Assembly: GCA_049614485.1 (NCBI GenBank)
Contig: JBMZDR010000003.1
Location: 1-64,000, forward strand
Reading direction: 5' to 3'
DNA from: GCA-2733415 sp049614485
Lineage (GTDB): Bacteria > Bacteroidota > Bacteroidia > Flavobacteriales > Flavobacteriaceae
Length of the DNA stretch: 64,000 nucleotides
Part shown: positions 52,628 to 62,691 of the stretch, one piece after another
How positions within the stretch are numbered: the stretch's first letter is position 1
Layout: each line of letters opens with the position of its first letter
Made by a program: the position numbers and the translations under genes
The notes under the pieces: model-generated
What the model was told of the DNA's origin: nothing
The model's input: the letters and a program-made list of their open reading frames with translations, nothing else
Databases searched by the model: none

Positions 52628-52912
52628 TTAAACCACAAACGAACTAAACGTAAGCGTTATTGAACAAATCATTAGTAAAATTGTCCACAACAACAGCCCT
52701 TTTAAAGTTGTTTTTATTTGAACTGCTTTTTTTAAAGCAAAAACTAATATTAATACTTGCAACAATATAACTGGAATCAATAATAACTCTTGCACTACTC
52801 CTACCAAAATAATTGATGATTTAATGACGTAAGCATTCAACCAGACTACTATTAAAAAAAGTAGTGTAACAGATGCCGCGACAAACAAATGTTTTGAGCT
52901 AATATACCTCAT
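52628..52912 (-). CDS. Small membrane protein of unknown function between pfkA and gapA
   Basis: I do not recognise this 94-residue protein. It has three hydrophobic segments (about 8-28, 32-58 and 72-93) separated by short basic loops. No catalytic or metal-binding motif is visible. The start codon lies two bases after the pfkA stop codon, so it is translated with pfkA, and gapA follows 27 bases later. Its place inside a glycolytic operon is unusual. It might sense or tether glycolytic enzymes, which is a guess. Confidence 0.7.
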   Translation of the reverse strand: MRYISSKHLFVAASVTLLFLIVVWLNAYVIKSSIILVGVVQELLLIPVILLQVLILVFALKKAVQIKTTLKGLLLWTILLMICSITLTFSSFVV

Positions 52913-52914
52913 AA

Positions 52915-53901
52915 CTATATTGATAATATATCTGATATTCTTAACAACTCCTTGTTAATGGTGTTTTTACATCTCATTATTTCAATAATTGGTGTTGCTA
53001 CAACCGCATTATTTCTAATACCAACCATGACATCTTTTTCTCCGTCAAGTAACAACTCTACTGCTTTAACTCCTAACCTACTTGCTAAAACTCTATCAAA
53101 ACAAGAAGGACTCCCACCACGTTGTAAATGCCCTAATACGGTAACTCTTGGAGAATAGTCATCTAAGTTTTCTTTTACATATTCTGCTAATTCAAAAACA
53201 TTCTTACCTGTTTTATCCCCTTCAGCTACAATAACAATACTTGAGGTTTTTCCGTTTTTTTTACTTCTACTTAAACTCTCTAATAATTTTTCTAATGGCT
53301 GATCTTCTTCTGGTATTAATATCTCTTCTGCTCCAGCTCCAACACCTGAATTTAAGGCTATAAACCCAGCATCTCTTCCCATAACCTCAACAAAGAACAA
53401 TCTATTGTGTGAACTTGCGGTATCTCTTATTTTATCAACAGCCTCTACTACAGTATTTAAAGCCGTATCATACCCGATAGTGAATTGGGTACCATAAATA
53501 TCATTATCTATTGTTCCAGGAATTCCAATAACTGGAATATCAAATTCTTTACTAAACAAGGCCCCTCCCGTAAAAGTTCCGTCACCACCAATCAACACCA
53601 AAGCATCAATACCTTCGGTCTTTAAATTAGCATAAGCTTTCTTTCGTCCATCAACTAATCTAAATTCTTCTGAACGCGCTGATTTTAAAATTGTTCCTCC
53701 TTTATTAATAATATTCTTAACACTTCGAGATGTGAGTTCTATAAAATCATTTTCTATAATACCTTCATAACCTCTGTAATACCCAAAACATTTTACCTCA
53801 TAATATGCACAAGCTCTAACTACAGCTCTAATAGCTGCATTCATACCTGGAGCATCCCCACCAGAAGTCATTACTCCTATTTTCATCATCTTTTTTGCCA
53901 T
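52915..53901 (-). CDS. pfkA: ATP-dependent 6-phosphofructokinase
   Basis: PfkA makes fructose-1,6-bisphosphate from fructose-6-phosphate. The 328-residue protein has GVMTSGGDAPGMNAAIR (9-25) and GGDGTFTG at 105-112. The Gly at 108 marks the ATP-using type rather than the PPi type. PGTIDND (128-134) holds the catalytic Asp132. MGRDAGFIAL and QRGGSPSCFDR complete the family pattern. It is the first gene of a four-gene operon with a small membrane protein, gapA and a BadF-type kinase. Confidence 0.97.
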   Translation of the reverse strand: MAKKMMKIGVMTSGGDAPGMNAAIRAVVRACAYYEVKCFGYYRGYEGIIENDFIELTSRSVKNIINKGGTILKSARSEEFRLVDGRKKAYANLKTEGIDALVLIGGDGTFTGGALFSKEFDIPVIGIPGTIDNDIYGTQFTIGYDTALNTVVEAVDKIRDTASSHNRLFFVEVMGRDAGFIALNSGVGAGAEEILIPEEDQPLEKLLESLSRSKKNGKTSSIVIVAEGDKTGKNVFELAEYVKENLDDYSPRVTVLGHLQRGGSPSCFDRVLASRLGVKAVELLLDGEKDVMVGIRNNAVVATPIIEIMRCKNTINKELLRISDILSI

Positions 53902-54007
53902 TAATTTATATCAAAAATGTTTGTTAACAAATATCATTTTAAAAATACAGAACATTTTTCTAATTTGATTATTTTTAACGCAGATATTAACACTTTATTT
54001 CTATTCT

Positions 54008-55735
54008 ATGCAATTAGCAACAATTGACTATGCTATTATTTTTGGTTTTTTCATCCTATCACTCGTCATTGGTATTCTTGTTGCGAAACAGTCTGGAAAA
54101 AGTAGTGAATCCTTCTTTTTATCTGGTAGAAACATGCCGTGGTGGTTGTTAGGATTTTCTATGGTTGCTACAACTTTTGCAGCAGACACACCAGGCTTGG
54201 TTACACAGCTTGTGAGAGAGAACGGTGTGTCTGGTAACTGGGTATGGTGGGCCATGTTATTAACTGGAATGCTTACTGTATTTTTTTATTCAAAACTATG
54301 GCGTAAATCAGGAATTACAACTGACTTAGAGTTTTATGAATTGCGTTACAAAGGCAAGGCTGCAAGTTTTTTAAGAGGATTTAGAGCCGTATATCTTGGC
54401 GTGTTTTTCAACATTATTACCATGGCTGGCGTTTGTTTAGCAGGTGCCAAAATTGCTAATATATTATTAGGAATATCACAAGAAGAAACACTCATATATT
54501 CATCAATAATTGTAGTTATTTACTCGTCACTTGGTGGTCTAAAAGGTGTTTTAATAACTGATTTTATTCAATTTATTATTGCTATGATTGGTTCTATATG
54601 GGCTACTATCTATATTGTAAACTTACCAGAAATTGGTGGGCTAGACACTTTATTAACTCATGAAAACGTTAGCAACAAATTAAACATTCTTCCTGACTTT
54701 TCAGATTCTAAAGCAGTCATCACATTGTTAATTATTCCATTTGCCGTGCAATGGTGGAGCACTTGGTATCCAGGAGCAGAACCTGGGGGTGGCGGATATA
54801 TTGCGCAACGAATGCTCGCTGCAAAAGATGAGAAACACGCAACTTGGGCTACTTTATTTTTTAATTTCGCCCATTATGCACTTCGTCCTTGGCCATGGAT
54901 TATTGTTGGTTTAGCATCCTTGATACTTTTCCCTACATTGGAAAGCATCAACACAACATTTCCTAACTTAACTTCAGAAATGCAAGGGCATGATGTTGCT
55001 TATGCCGCCATGATGACCTACTTACCTGCTGGCTTAATAGGGATTGTGTTAACATCATTAATTGCAGCTTTTATGAGCACCATATCTACGCAACTAAACT
55101 GGGGAAGTTCATACATTGTTAATGATTTATATAGCAGGTTTATCAATCCGAACGCTACAGAAAAACAAAACGTACTAGTTGGACGAATTTCTACCGTTTT
55201 GTTAATGGTTTGTGCAGCTTTATTTTCTTTTTATTTACAATCAGCACATGATGTATTTAACTTATTATTACAAATTGGAGCAGGAACAGGATTGTTATTT
55301 ATTTTAAGATGGTTTTGGAGCAGAATTAATCCGTATAGTGAAATTGCAGCTATGGCTATTTCTTTTCTAATCGCTTTAGTGTTTTTTATAAATGGAAAGC
55401 TAGACACACCGCTATTTACACTTGCCGGACATTGGCAGTTAATTATAGGGGTAATTACCACTACTTTAGGCTGGGTTATAGTAACATTACTTACAAAACC
55501 TACTGAACCTGAAACCTTAGAAAGGTTTGAAGCTTTAATTTATGGTTCAGAAAGTAAGTTTCATAATATCGGTTATAAAATTTTAGCGTTTTTCTTAGGT
55601 GTAATTGGCACTTACAGCTTTTTATTTGCTACAGGCTATTTTATTTATGGCAACACCACGCTAGCGATAACCTTAAGTATTGTAGCATTACTATGTAGTG
55701 TTTTACTAATTAAAAATTGGAAAAAAATTAATTAA
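54008..55735 (+). CDS. Sodium:solute symporter family protein (SSS)
   Basis: The 575-residue protein has about 13 to 15 membrane helices and the SSS family pattern. Examples are FFLSGRNMPWWLLGFSMVATTFAADTP near the start, LEFYELRYKGKAASFLRGFRA and TSLIAAFMSTISTQLNWGSSYIVNDLY. It uses the sodium gradient to take up a small solute such as a sugar or organic acid. The substrate cannot be read. It stands alone and divergent from pfkA. A hairpin follows that also ends tamB. Confidence 0.92.
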   Translation: MQLATIDYAIIFGFFILSLVIGILVAKQSGKSSESFFLSGRNMPWWLLGFSMVATTFAADTPGLVTQLVRENGVSGNWVWWAMLLTGMLTVFFYSKLWRKSGITTDLEFYELRYKGKAASFLRGFRAVYLGVFFNIITMAGVCLAGAKIANILLGISQEETLIYSSIIVVIYSSLGGLKGVLITDFIQFIIAMIGSIWATIYIVNLPEIGGLDTLLTHENVSNKLNILPDFSDSKAVITLLIIPFAVQWWSTWYPGAEPGGGGYIAQRMLAAKDEKHATWATLFFNFAHYALRPWPWIIVGLASLILFPTLESINTTFPNLTSEMQGHDVAYAAMMTYLPAGLIGIVLTSLIAAFMSTISTQLNWGSSYIVNDLYSRFINPNATEKQNVLVGRISTVLLMVCAALFSFYLQSAHDVFNLLLQIGAGTGLLFILRWFWSRINPYSEIAAMAISFLIALVFFINGKLDTPLFTLAGHWQLIIGVITTTLGWVIVTLLTKPTEPETLERFEALIYGSESKFHNIGYKILAFFLGVIGTYSFLFATGYFIYGNTTLAITLSIVALLCSVLLIKNWKKIN

Positions 55736-55755
55736 TTTAAACCAACTATATATAA

Positions 55756-55788
55756 AAAACGGCCATATATAATATGACCGTTTTTTTT
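55756..55788. terminator. Bidirectional terminator between symporter and tamB
   Basis: AAAACGG-C-CATAT and ATATG-A-CCGTTTT form a stem with one mismatch that becomes U-G on the minus strand. An eight-T run follows and overlaps the tamB stop codon. Confidence 0.8.
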
Positions 55789-58700
55789 AATTTCTTATTT
55801 TCTCTCGTATAAAACTAGACGGATCTTCTTCTTCCTCCTCTTCTTTAGCCGCAGTTTTTCGTTTCCCTTTAAATATTTTATTAATCAACTCTTCAAAATT
55901 GTCAAAATCTACTTTATACGAAATACCAACACCTTGGGTATATCCTATTTCATTTGCTAATTCTGTTGCTGTTAAATCGTTTTCTCTGTTAAATATTTTG
56001 GCTCGTAATGTTCCATCATCATTTAATAAAAATTCAATTTGAACATCACCAGCTACTACTGTTTTACTCACGCCTCCAACAGGAATTCCTACTTTTCCAT
56101 TAATTGATATTCTGTCTGAAATTTGAGTAGAAACTGTAAAACCAAACCGATCTTCAATACGCTGTTCTTCTAGAGGGTTATTTTCTCCTTGTTCATAATT
56201 CAAACCAATTTTAAATTTATCATCAGCTTTAGACAACATGTTGTTTACAAGAGTTGTTGCTCGTTCTACCAAGTTACCTGTAACGGCACTTTGTCCGTAA
56301 GAATACGCACCAGTAAATTGACCTGATGTTACTAATGACAACGCTTGTTTGTCTCTAAATTCTTTATCGTCTAACTTATACAGCAACTCAGACTTTGCAA
56401 CTGAATTGGTTTTAGGAAACTGAATATCAAAATTAACATCAGGCTGCATTAATCCACCATTTAAATTAATTACAACATCCACAGGAATTTTTCTGTTAAT
56501 TGATGGGTTATCTAATAAAATTGCCGGGTTTGCAGTAGTGCTATAAACTGCATCCATATTTATTCTAGCATTAAACGGGTTGCCATCCCAATTGATTGTA
56601 CCTCCTGGCTTAACAATAAATCGTTTTTCAATAAAACCACCTTGTAAAAAGTTATTACCATATACAAAATTATAGGTTCCTTCACTCACCATGAAGTCCC
56701 CAAACATATTGAATTTATCATTGGTATTAATTTCAATTCGCATTAAACCAGCACCACGCCCTTTTAAAACACTTCCTGCATCTTGATCAAGTACAATTTC
56801 TATTTCTGCATCTGGTGTTACATTCAAATCAAATTCTAATTCTAAACCACTAATATCTTTAGGTAAATTAGCAGCAATACCTGTTTGATTTAATTTATCA
56901 TATTTGGACACTGTTTTAATAAATGAATTATCACCAATAGATCCTGAGTCACTAATTGGTATTTTAAACACTGTACCTTCTTTTGTAGTGGCATCTACCT
57001 TAACTAACAACTCACTTGTTGGCCCTGTGAGCTCAGCAGATCCTGCAATAAATGCTTTACCATAATATAATGACTCTTCTTCTTGTTCTTTATCTAATAC
57101 TACCAAATTATTAGAGGTAATTTTTAAGCCCAACTCCCAGTCTGTAAAATAATTATGCTCTACAAAACCATTTAAGCGTCCTGATGTGTTGTATCTGGTG
57201 TCAAGAATTGCAATGTTATCACATATAAAGCGTTTGTCTTTCAATTTGACTGTAGCGTCATTTTCTACATCAAAATCTATATTTAAATACGGAATATACA
57301 AGCCTGCTTCGTCTAAGGATAGTTGTCCTGAAAAATCTGGATTATCATAATTTCCAAAAATTTTCGCATTACCAGATGCCAGTCCTCTAATATTTGATAC
57401 GACATCTTTACCCAATGAGCTAAAAAACGATAAATCAAACTGTCTTAAAGCAACATCTAAATTTAGCTGAGGTTCTTGAGAGGAAAAATCAATTTTTCCA
57501 ATTGCATTAAATGATTTTACAGTTTCATTTATAATGCTTGAGTTAATTTTATAGGTGTTAAAAGTATCATCACCTTCAACGTTTAACTTAAACGCCCCTA
57601 AGTTATGCTCGTTAATGTTAAAATCAGAAATTTCTATTTCAGCTGTAGGCTTATAAATTCCTTTGCTTTGGATTAGTTTCACGTCTCCATTAGCAATACC
57701 TTTAAAACTAAAATTTTCAATTTTCGGAATTAGTTTTGACAATCGTGCATCTTTAACATCTAGAGTAATATTTTTTTCAGAATCACCATGCATTTCTCCT
57801 TTAAGCTTTATGAATTCTGCACCATGACTTATTATAAACTCTTTTAAAAAAACATCTTTAAAGTCTTTATCAAAAACAACTTTAGCATTTTTATTATTCA
57901 ACTCATTTATAAACCAATTGTAATCGTTTATTGTAATGTCTGACTTTTTAAACCCTATAACTGACTTATTTTCTGAATCAATTGTGTGATACAGGTTTAA
58001 ATTGTATCTGTCATTCTTAAATTCACCACCTTTAAATTCTGTTCTGAAAAATAATGTATCACTAATTGTTTTATTAATTAGGTTAAATTCAGACACATTG
58101 TAAAAGTTAGTTTTCACCTCATCTATATTAACATAGGCGTTAAATAATGGGTTCGTATTATCTAGTTGAATATTTATATTTTCAAAAATATTGTCTTTAT
58201 AGCTAATTTTAGTCGATTTAATATTCAATTTAAAATCTTCAACTTTACTTGATACTTTTCCTTTAAAAGTGGCTTTTTGATGAATGACAATTTCTGGAAA
58301 AAAGATTTCTGTCAGCTTATTTTCTATTTTAATATTAAAATCGAAAAACTGATTTTCAGATACTTTTATAGGTCTGTAGTTAGTATACACACTTCCTAAG
58401 TCATTTTGAGCTAAGGCAAATAGTTCTTCAAACTTGAATTTACCTACAATTTTTCCTTTTATAACTTCTGGTGAATTAATTTCAATAGTTCTAACTTTTT
58501 TATCATCAAAAGAGGAGCTTAATTTGAAATCTTGAAAATAAAAATCATCATATTGATTTTTATAGTACGTGTTTTTAAATAAAACATCTCCTACAAAATC
58601 ATTGATGCCAGCGCCTTTCATTTTCATTTCAACATCACCTTTAAAAACCGAGATACTGTCTTTAGTTACCAAATTCAATTCGTTAAAATCTGCATAACCA

Positions 58701-60202
58701 ACTGAGGCTTTAAAATCATAAGTATCAACTACTGATGACATATCAATTAATCCATCAAAGGTTAATTTTAAATTTTTATCATCTGCTGTTAGTTTTCCTT
58801 TGAATATATTATCGTGAATTTCTCCAAATGCATCAAGGTCTTTATATTTATAATTATTTATTTCTATAAATGAAATTTTACTTTTTATAAAAGTATTTAA
58901 ATGTGCTAAGGTAAACCCTTGTCCATCAATATCTGCATTGAATGTTGCCAAACCAAACGCTTCATTTCCTGTAAATTTTCCTAAATTAAATGCTGTAAAA
59001 GACGTTACACCGAGATAATTAGCCTGATCTATATGTTCAATATTTGAAAGCTCTAAATCTGCATTTATTTCTCCAATTGATGTGTTAATATTGACATCCG
59101 TATTTATTGTTTTACTTGTAATTACGGCATCACCTACAACTCTGAACACACCAAGATTTCTAAAGGATGATGGAATATTTTTTCCTAATAAGCCCGGAAG
59201 CATTTTTTTTAAATCTGTGTATGTTGATTTTAATTTATCAAATTCAGCAACTAACTTAAAGCTATTAACGTCTTTAGACAATAAGTTTTTAAAATTAAAA
59301 CTCCCATCAATTACTGTATTGTTTAAGGTTTTAAGTTTTAAATCTGGTAGTTTTAAATCGTTTAATGTTCCTGAAAGCGTCGTTGAAAATGTTGCCACAT
59401 CTGTACCAAATTCATCATAAAAATGATTTAAATCATCATAAGCTATTTTAGAGTTATCAAAAGCAGCTTTTATTTTGACTTTATTATTAAAGTCAGAAAA
59501 ATCAGACCGCACATAATCAAACACAATACTCCCTAATATACTAGATGCTGCGGTAGCCAATTGAACCTTATCAAAACGCATTTGTGTAAGCGTGTATGAA
59601 AATTCTGTTTTAAGCTGCTCAATCTGTACGCCTCTATGGTCTAACATATTTGCAGAGCGTACGTTTACATTTACATTTGCGCCATTAATTGTTAACGCGT
59701 CTCCAAGTATATTTAATTTCGTGAAATCTAGTATTTTGGGGCTAGTAATATTATTGTTTATAAACCTAAACCTACTATTTTCAATTGCCACTCCTTTGGC
59801 TGTCATTAAAAACTTAGATGGAGATAAATCAGGAACGGAATCCTTGCTATCAAAACTAGCAATAAATACATCTAAGCTCGTATCAGTTTCTCCTTTATAA
59901 GTTTTAATTTTAAAGTCTAGTTCATCAACTTCAATAGTATCAAAAAACAAATCACCTTCACTTAATTCTTTAAAATCAAGTATTGATGTGTTTAAAGCCC
60001 CTATGTATGCTAATGTATCTTTATGATGATCTTCTATAAATATTTCTTTTAAAGCAACATCGCCAAAAAAATTCACACCAACTTTACCCACAGTAATGCT
60101 CGTATTATATTTTTTATTTATTGCATTAGTTACTTTTTTCCCTAGTTGAGTTTGCACGTATGGGATAGATAGCAAAAGCAGTAACAATAAAAAAAGTAAC
60201 AA
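55787..60202 (-). CDS. tamB: TamB-like translocation and assembly module protein
   Basis: TamB is a very large periplasm-spanning protein that moves lipids or assembles outer-membrane proteins. At least 1471 residues are encoded. An N-terminal membrane helix is followed by the AsmA-like VGVNFFGDVALKEIFIED, then repeated amphipathic beta strands. The C-terminal TamB (DUF490) domain contains LKGRGAGLMRIEI, NFVYGNNFLQGGFIEKRF and FSISTQI-like FTVSTQISDRISING. No ATG or GTG lies upstream; the frame stays open to 60319 and encodes a basic KKLRKILFRII just before the helix. The first normal start codon is TTG at 60202. The true start probably lies upstream at a rare codon. Confidence 0.9.
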   Translation of the reverse strand: MLLFLLLLLLLSIPYVQTQLGKKVTNAINKKYNTSITVGKVGVNFFGDVALKEIFIEDHHKDTLAYIGALNTSILDFKELSEGDLFFDTIEVDELDFKIKTYKGETDTSLDVFIASFDSKDSVPDLSPSKFLMTAKGVAIENSRFRFINNNITSPKILDFTKLNILGDALTINGANVNVNVRSANMLDHRGVQIEQLKTEFSYTLTQMRFDKVQLATAASSILGSIVFDYVRSDFSDFNNKVKIKAAFDNSKIAYDDLNHFYDEFGTDVATFSTTLSGTLNDLKLPDLKLKTLNNTVIDGSFNFKNLLSKDVNSFKLVAEFDKLKSTYTDLKKMLPGLLGKNIPSSFRNLGVFRVVGDAVITSKTINTDVNINTSIGEINADLELSNIEHIDQANYLGVTSFTAFNLGKFTGNEAFGLATFNADIDGQGFTLAHLNTFIKSKISFIEINNYKYKDLDAFGEIHDNIFKGKLTADDKNLKLTFDGLIDMSSVVDTYDFKASVGYADFNELNLVTKDSISVFKGDVEMKMKGAGINDFVGDVLFKNTYYKNQYDDFYFQDFKLSSSFDDKKVRTIEINSPEVIKGKIVGKFKFEELFALAQNDLGSVYTNYRPIKVSENQFFDFNIKIENKLTEIFFPEIVIHQKATFKGKVSSKVEDFKLNIKSTKISYKDNIFENINIQLDNTNPLFNAYVNIDEVKTNFYNVSEFNLINKTISDTLFFRTEFKGGEFKNDRYNLNLYHTIDSENKSVIGFKKSDITINDYNWFINELNNKNAKVVFDKDFKDVFLKEFIISHGAEFIKLKGEMHGDSEKNITLDVKDARLSKLIPKIENFSFKGIANGDVKLIQSKGIYKPTAEIEISDFNINEHNLGAFKLNVEGDDTFNTYKINSSIINETVKSFNAIGKIDFSSQEPQLNLDVALRQFDLSFFSSLGKDVVSNIRGLASGNAKIFGNYDNPDFSGQLSLDEAGLYIPYLNIDFDVENDATVKLKDKRFICDNIAILDTRYNTSGRLNGFVEHNYFTDWELGLKITSNNLVVLDKEQEEESLYYGKAFIAGSAELTGPTSELLVKVDATTKEGTVFKIPISDSGSIGDNSFIKTVSKYDKLNQTGIAANLPKDISGLELEFDLNVTPDAEIEIVLDQDAGSVLKGRGAGLMRIEINTNDKFNMFGDFMVSEGTYNFVYGNNFLQGGFIEKRFIVKPGGTINWDGNPFNARINMDAVYSTTANPAILLDNPSINRKIPVDVVINLNGGLMQPDVNFDIQFPKTNSVAKSELLYKLDDKEFRDKQALSLVTSGQFTGAYSYGQSAVTGNLVERATTLVNNMLSKADDKFKIGLNYEQGENNPLEEQRIEDRFGFTVSTQISDRISINGKVGIPVGGVSKTVVAGDVQIEFLLNDDGTLRAKIFNRENDLTATELANEIGYTQGVGISYKVDFDNFEELINKIFKGKRKTAAKEEEEEEDPSSFIREKIRN

Positions 60203-60302
60203 CAGAATAACAATTATTCTAAATAGTATTTTTCTTAGTTTTTTGATAGGTTTTATTGTTTTAACTTTGCTGACTAATTTTACAAAAATTGTGCCTTTAT
60301 TT

Positions 60303-61325
60303 ATGAACTCAACAGATATTTATATTCTAGCTATAGAATCATCTTGTGATGATACTGGTGCTGCCGTACTTTGTAACGGTAAAGTACTTAGCAATGTTGT
60401 GGCAAATCAAGAAATACATACCAAATATGGCGGTGTAGTTCCTGAGTTGGCTTCACGCGCGCACCAACAAAATATAGTTCCTGTTGTTCATCAAGCTTTA
60501 GCCCAAGCAAATATCGATAAAAATCAGTTAAATGCCATAGCTTTTACACAAGGACCTGGATTAATGGGATCTTTACTTGTAGGAACATCATTTGCGAAGG
60601 CATTCGCTCAAGGGTTAAACATCCCCCTACTAGCTGTAAATCATATGCATGCGCATATATTAGCACATTTTATTGATGATGACTCACAAACAAAACCAGA
60701 ATTTCCTTTTTTAGCGATGACTATTTCTGGTGGCCATACTCAAATTGTAAAAGTTGAAGGCTATTTTAACATGACCGTAATTGGTGAAACTATTGATGAC
60801 GCCATTGGTGAAGCTTTTGATAAAAGTGCCAAAATATTAGGCTTACCTTATCCTGGTGGCCCTTTAATTGATAAAAAAGCCTCACTCGGAAACCCTAAAG
60901 CATTTGAATTTCCTAAGCCAAAAGCACCAGATTTAAATTTTAGTTTCAGCGGACTTAAAACTGCAGTACTTTATTTTGTTCAGAAAAAATTAAAAGAAAA
61001 TCCTAATTTCATCGAAGAAAACATCAATGATGTATGCGCCTCTTTACAACATACAATTATTGGTATTGTTATTGATAAATTAAAAAAAGCTACAAAAACA
61101 ACCGGTATAAAGCGTATTGCTATTGGTGGTGGAGTATCTGCTAATTCTGGTATCAGAAAAGCATTATTAGAAGGCGAACATAAATTTGGATGGACTACTT
61201 ACATCCCTAAGTTTGAATATACCACAGATAATGCTGCTATGATTGGAATTGTTGGATATTTAAAGTATCTTGAAAAAGATTTTTCAAATGAAAAAACAAC
61301 TGCCAATGCACGATTTAAAATTTAA
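60303..61325 (+). CDS. tsaD: tRNA N6-threonylcarbamoyladenosine transferase TsaD
   Basis: TsaD transfers the threonylcarbamoyl group to A37 of ANN-reading tRNAs. The 340-residue protein has AIESSCDDTGAAV, SRAHQQN, metal ligands His114 and His118 in HMHAH, SGGHTQIV and GGGVSANSGIR. The ATG at 60303 gives the normal start; 20 codons upstream of it in frame have no family match. It is divergent from tamB and heads an operon that includes a parvulin, rsmE, DUF4159, trmH and a permease. Confidence 0.97.
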   Translation: MNSTDIYILAIESSCDDTGAAVLCNGKVLSNVVANQEIHTKYGGVVPELASRAHQQNIVPVVHQALAQANIDKNQLNAIAFTQGPGLMGSLLVGTSFAKAFAQGLNIPLLAVNHMHAHILAHFIDDDSQTKPEFPFLAMTISGGHTQIVKVEGYFNMTVIGETIDDAIGEAFDKSAKILGLPYPGGPLIDKKASLGNPKAFEFPKPKAPDLNFSFSGLKTAVLYFVQKKLKENPNFIEENINDVCASLQHTIIGIVIDKLKKATKTTGIKRIAIGGGVSANSGIRKALLEGEHKFGWTTYIPKFEYTTDNAAMIGIVGYLKYLEKDFSNEKTTANARFKI

Positions 61326-61944
61326 ACTAATTTTTGGGTTAATTGCTCTTATTACTTTTTCTACAAAAGCACAAGATTCAACTTCTGTAAAAAAGGAATT
61401 ACAGCATGTTACTAACCTAAAAACCGCACGTAGTTTTATAAAAAACCACCCCAATTTTAAATCTAAAATATATACATACAACCAAGAAAAACACACAAAC
61501 GAGTTATCAAAAAAACTATTTACTTTACAGGAAGGCGAAACACTTTTAGTTGAACAAAAAAACAATACTGTAATTTATAAAGTTATCTCTATTGTACCTA
61601 CAAAACACTATAGAGCAAGCTACATCTACTTTAATGGCAAAAAAAAGAAGAAAGAGGATATTCTTAGTCTTAGAATACAATTGAAATCTATGTTAAACAC
61701 TGGTAGTGAATTTAAAGACCTTGCCGGACAATATTCAATGGACAGGAACGCAAGACGAGGTGGGGATTTAGGCTGGTTTCAAAAAAGCTACAGTTTCCCT
61801 GAGTTTATTACCGGTTTAGACAACCATGACACCAACTCTGTCTTTTTTTTAGATTTAGAAGATAAAAACAAATACTACCTTATTAAGAAGACTGCAACAC
61901 CTAAAAATATAAATTTATTGACTATTCTTAAGGTTGTATTGTAA
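61288..61944 (+). CDS. Exported parvulin-type peptidylprolyl isomerase
   Basis: The protein has 218 residues from ATG 61288. It has a signal peptide-like LIFGLIALITFSTKAQ and a C-terminal rotamase domain. This includes YRASYIYFNGKKKK, SEFKDLAGQYSMDRNARRGGDLGWFQ and FPEFITGLD, the parvulin pattern of SurA and PpiC. Its start overlaps the end of tsaD by 38 bases. An ATG at 61306 is an alternative. It should act in the periplasm on outer-membrane proteins. The N-terminal chaperone domain of SurA is short or absent. Confidence 0.85.
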   Translation: MKKQLPMHDLKFKLIFGLIALITFSTKAQDSTSVKKELQHVTNLKTARSFIKNHPNFKSKIYTYNQEKHTNELSKKLFTLQEGETLLVEQKNNTVIYKVISIVPTKHYRASYIYFNGKKKKKEDILSLRIQLKSMLNTGSEFKDLAGQYSMDRNARRGGDLGWFQKSYSFPEFITGLDNHDTNSVFFLDLEDKNKYYLIKKTATPKNINLLTILKVVL

Positions 61945-61983
61945 TTATTGTTTTTTTTGACCACCATAACTTAATCATATTTA

Positions 61984-62688
61984 ATGCAACTATTTTATAG
62001 TCCAAATATAAATTCCGAACTACAACAGTTTACATTTTCAAAAGAAGAAAGCAAACACATTGTTCGTGTATTACGAAAAAAAGAAGGCGACTCCCTTGCC
62101 ATCACTAATGGTAAAGGCCATTTGTATCACGTTGTTGTTACACTTGCAGATCAGAAAAACTGCATAGTACAAATAAATTCTTTTGAACAAATACAACACC
62201 ATAACTACAAACTTCACATAGCTATTGCACCTACCAAAATGAATGATAGAATGGAATGGTTTTTAGAGAAAGCTACTGAAATAGGAATAGATGAAATAAC
62301 ACCTATATTCTGTGATAATTCTGAACGAAAAGTTATAAAAAAAGAGCGTTTTGAGAAAATTATTCAAAGTGCCATGAAGCAATCATTGCAGATGCAATTA
62401 CCAAAACTGAATAACGCCATATCCTTTAAAGAGTTTATATCAAAAACACATGATGGTCAATTATTTATTGCCCACTGTGAAGATCAAGATAAAAAAACAC
62501 TACAAAAAGAAGTTAAGCCTTTGCAAAACTATACCGTATTAATTGGCCCAGAAGGTGATTTTTCTGCTAAAGAAATTGAATTAGCACTAACACACAACTT
62601 TACACCTGTAAGCTTAGGTAACACACGTTTACGCACTGAAACAGCTGGAATTGTTGCATGCCACACCATTGCACTACTAAACAATTAA
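61984..62688 (+). CDS. rsmE: 16S rRNA m3U1498 methyltransferase RsmE
   Basis: RsmE methylates U1498 of 16S rRNA with SAM. The 234-residue SPOUT protein has a PUA-like N-terminus (ESKHIVRVLRKKEGDSL) and the middle KMNDRMEWFLEKATEIGID. The knot motif LIGPEGDFSAKEIEL and SLGNTRLRTETAG near the end complete the match. Length and motifs are typical. It lies 39 bases after the parvulin gene and three bases before the DUF4159 gene. Confidence 0.96.
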   Translation: MQLFYSPNINSELQQFTFSKEESKHIVRVLRKKEGDSLAITNGKGHLYHVVVTLADQKNCIVQINSFEQIQHHNYKLHIAIAPTKMNDRMEWFLEKATEIGIDEITPIFCDNSERKVIKKERFEKIIQSAMKQSLQMQLPKLNNAISFKEFISKTHDGQLFIAHCEDQDKKTLQKEVKPLQNYTVLIGPEGDFSAKEIELALTHNFTPVSLGNTRLRTETAGIVACHTIALLNN

Positions 62689-62691
62689 ACA

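Noticed and set aside
59082..59900. Plus-strand frames inside tamB
   Set aside because: They are shadows of the long tamB frame and have no independent motifs or promoters.
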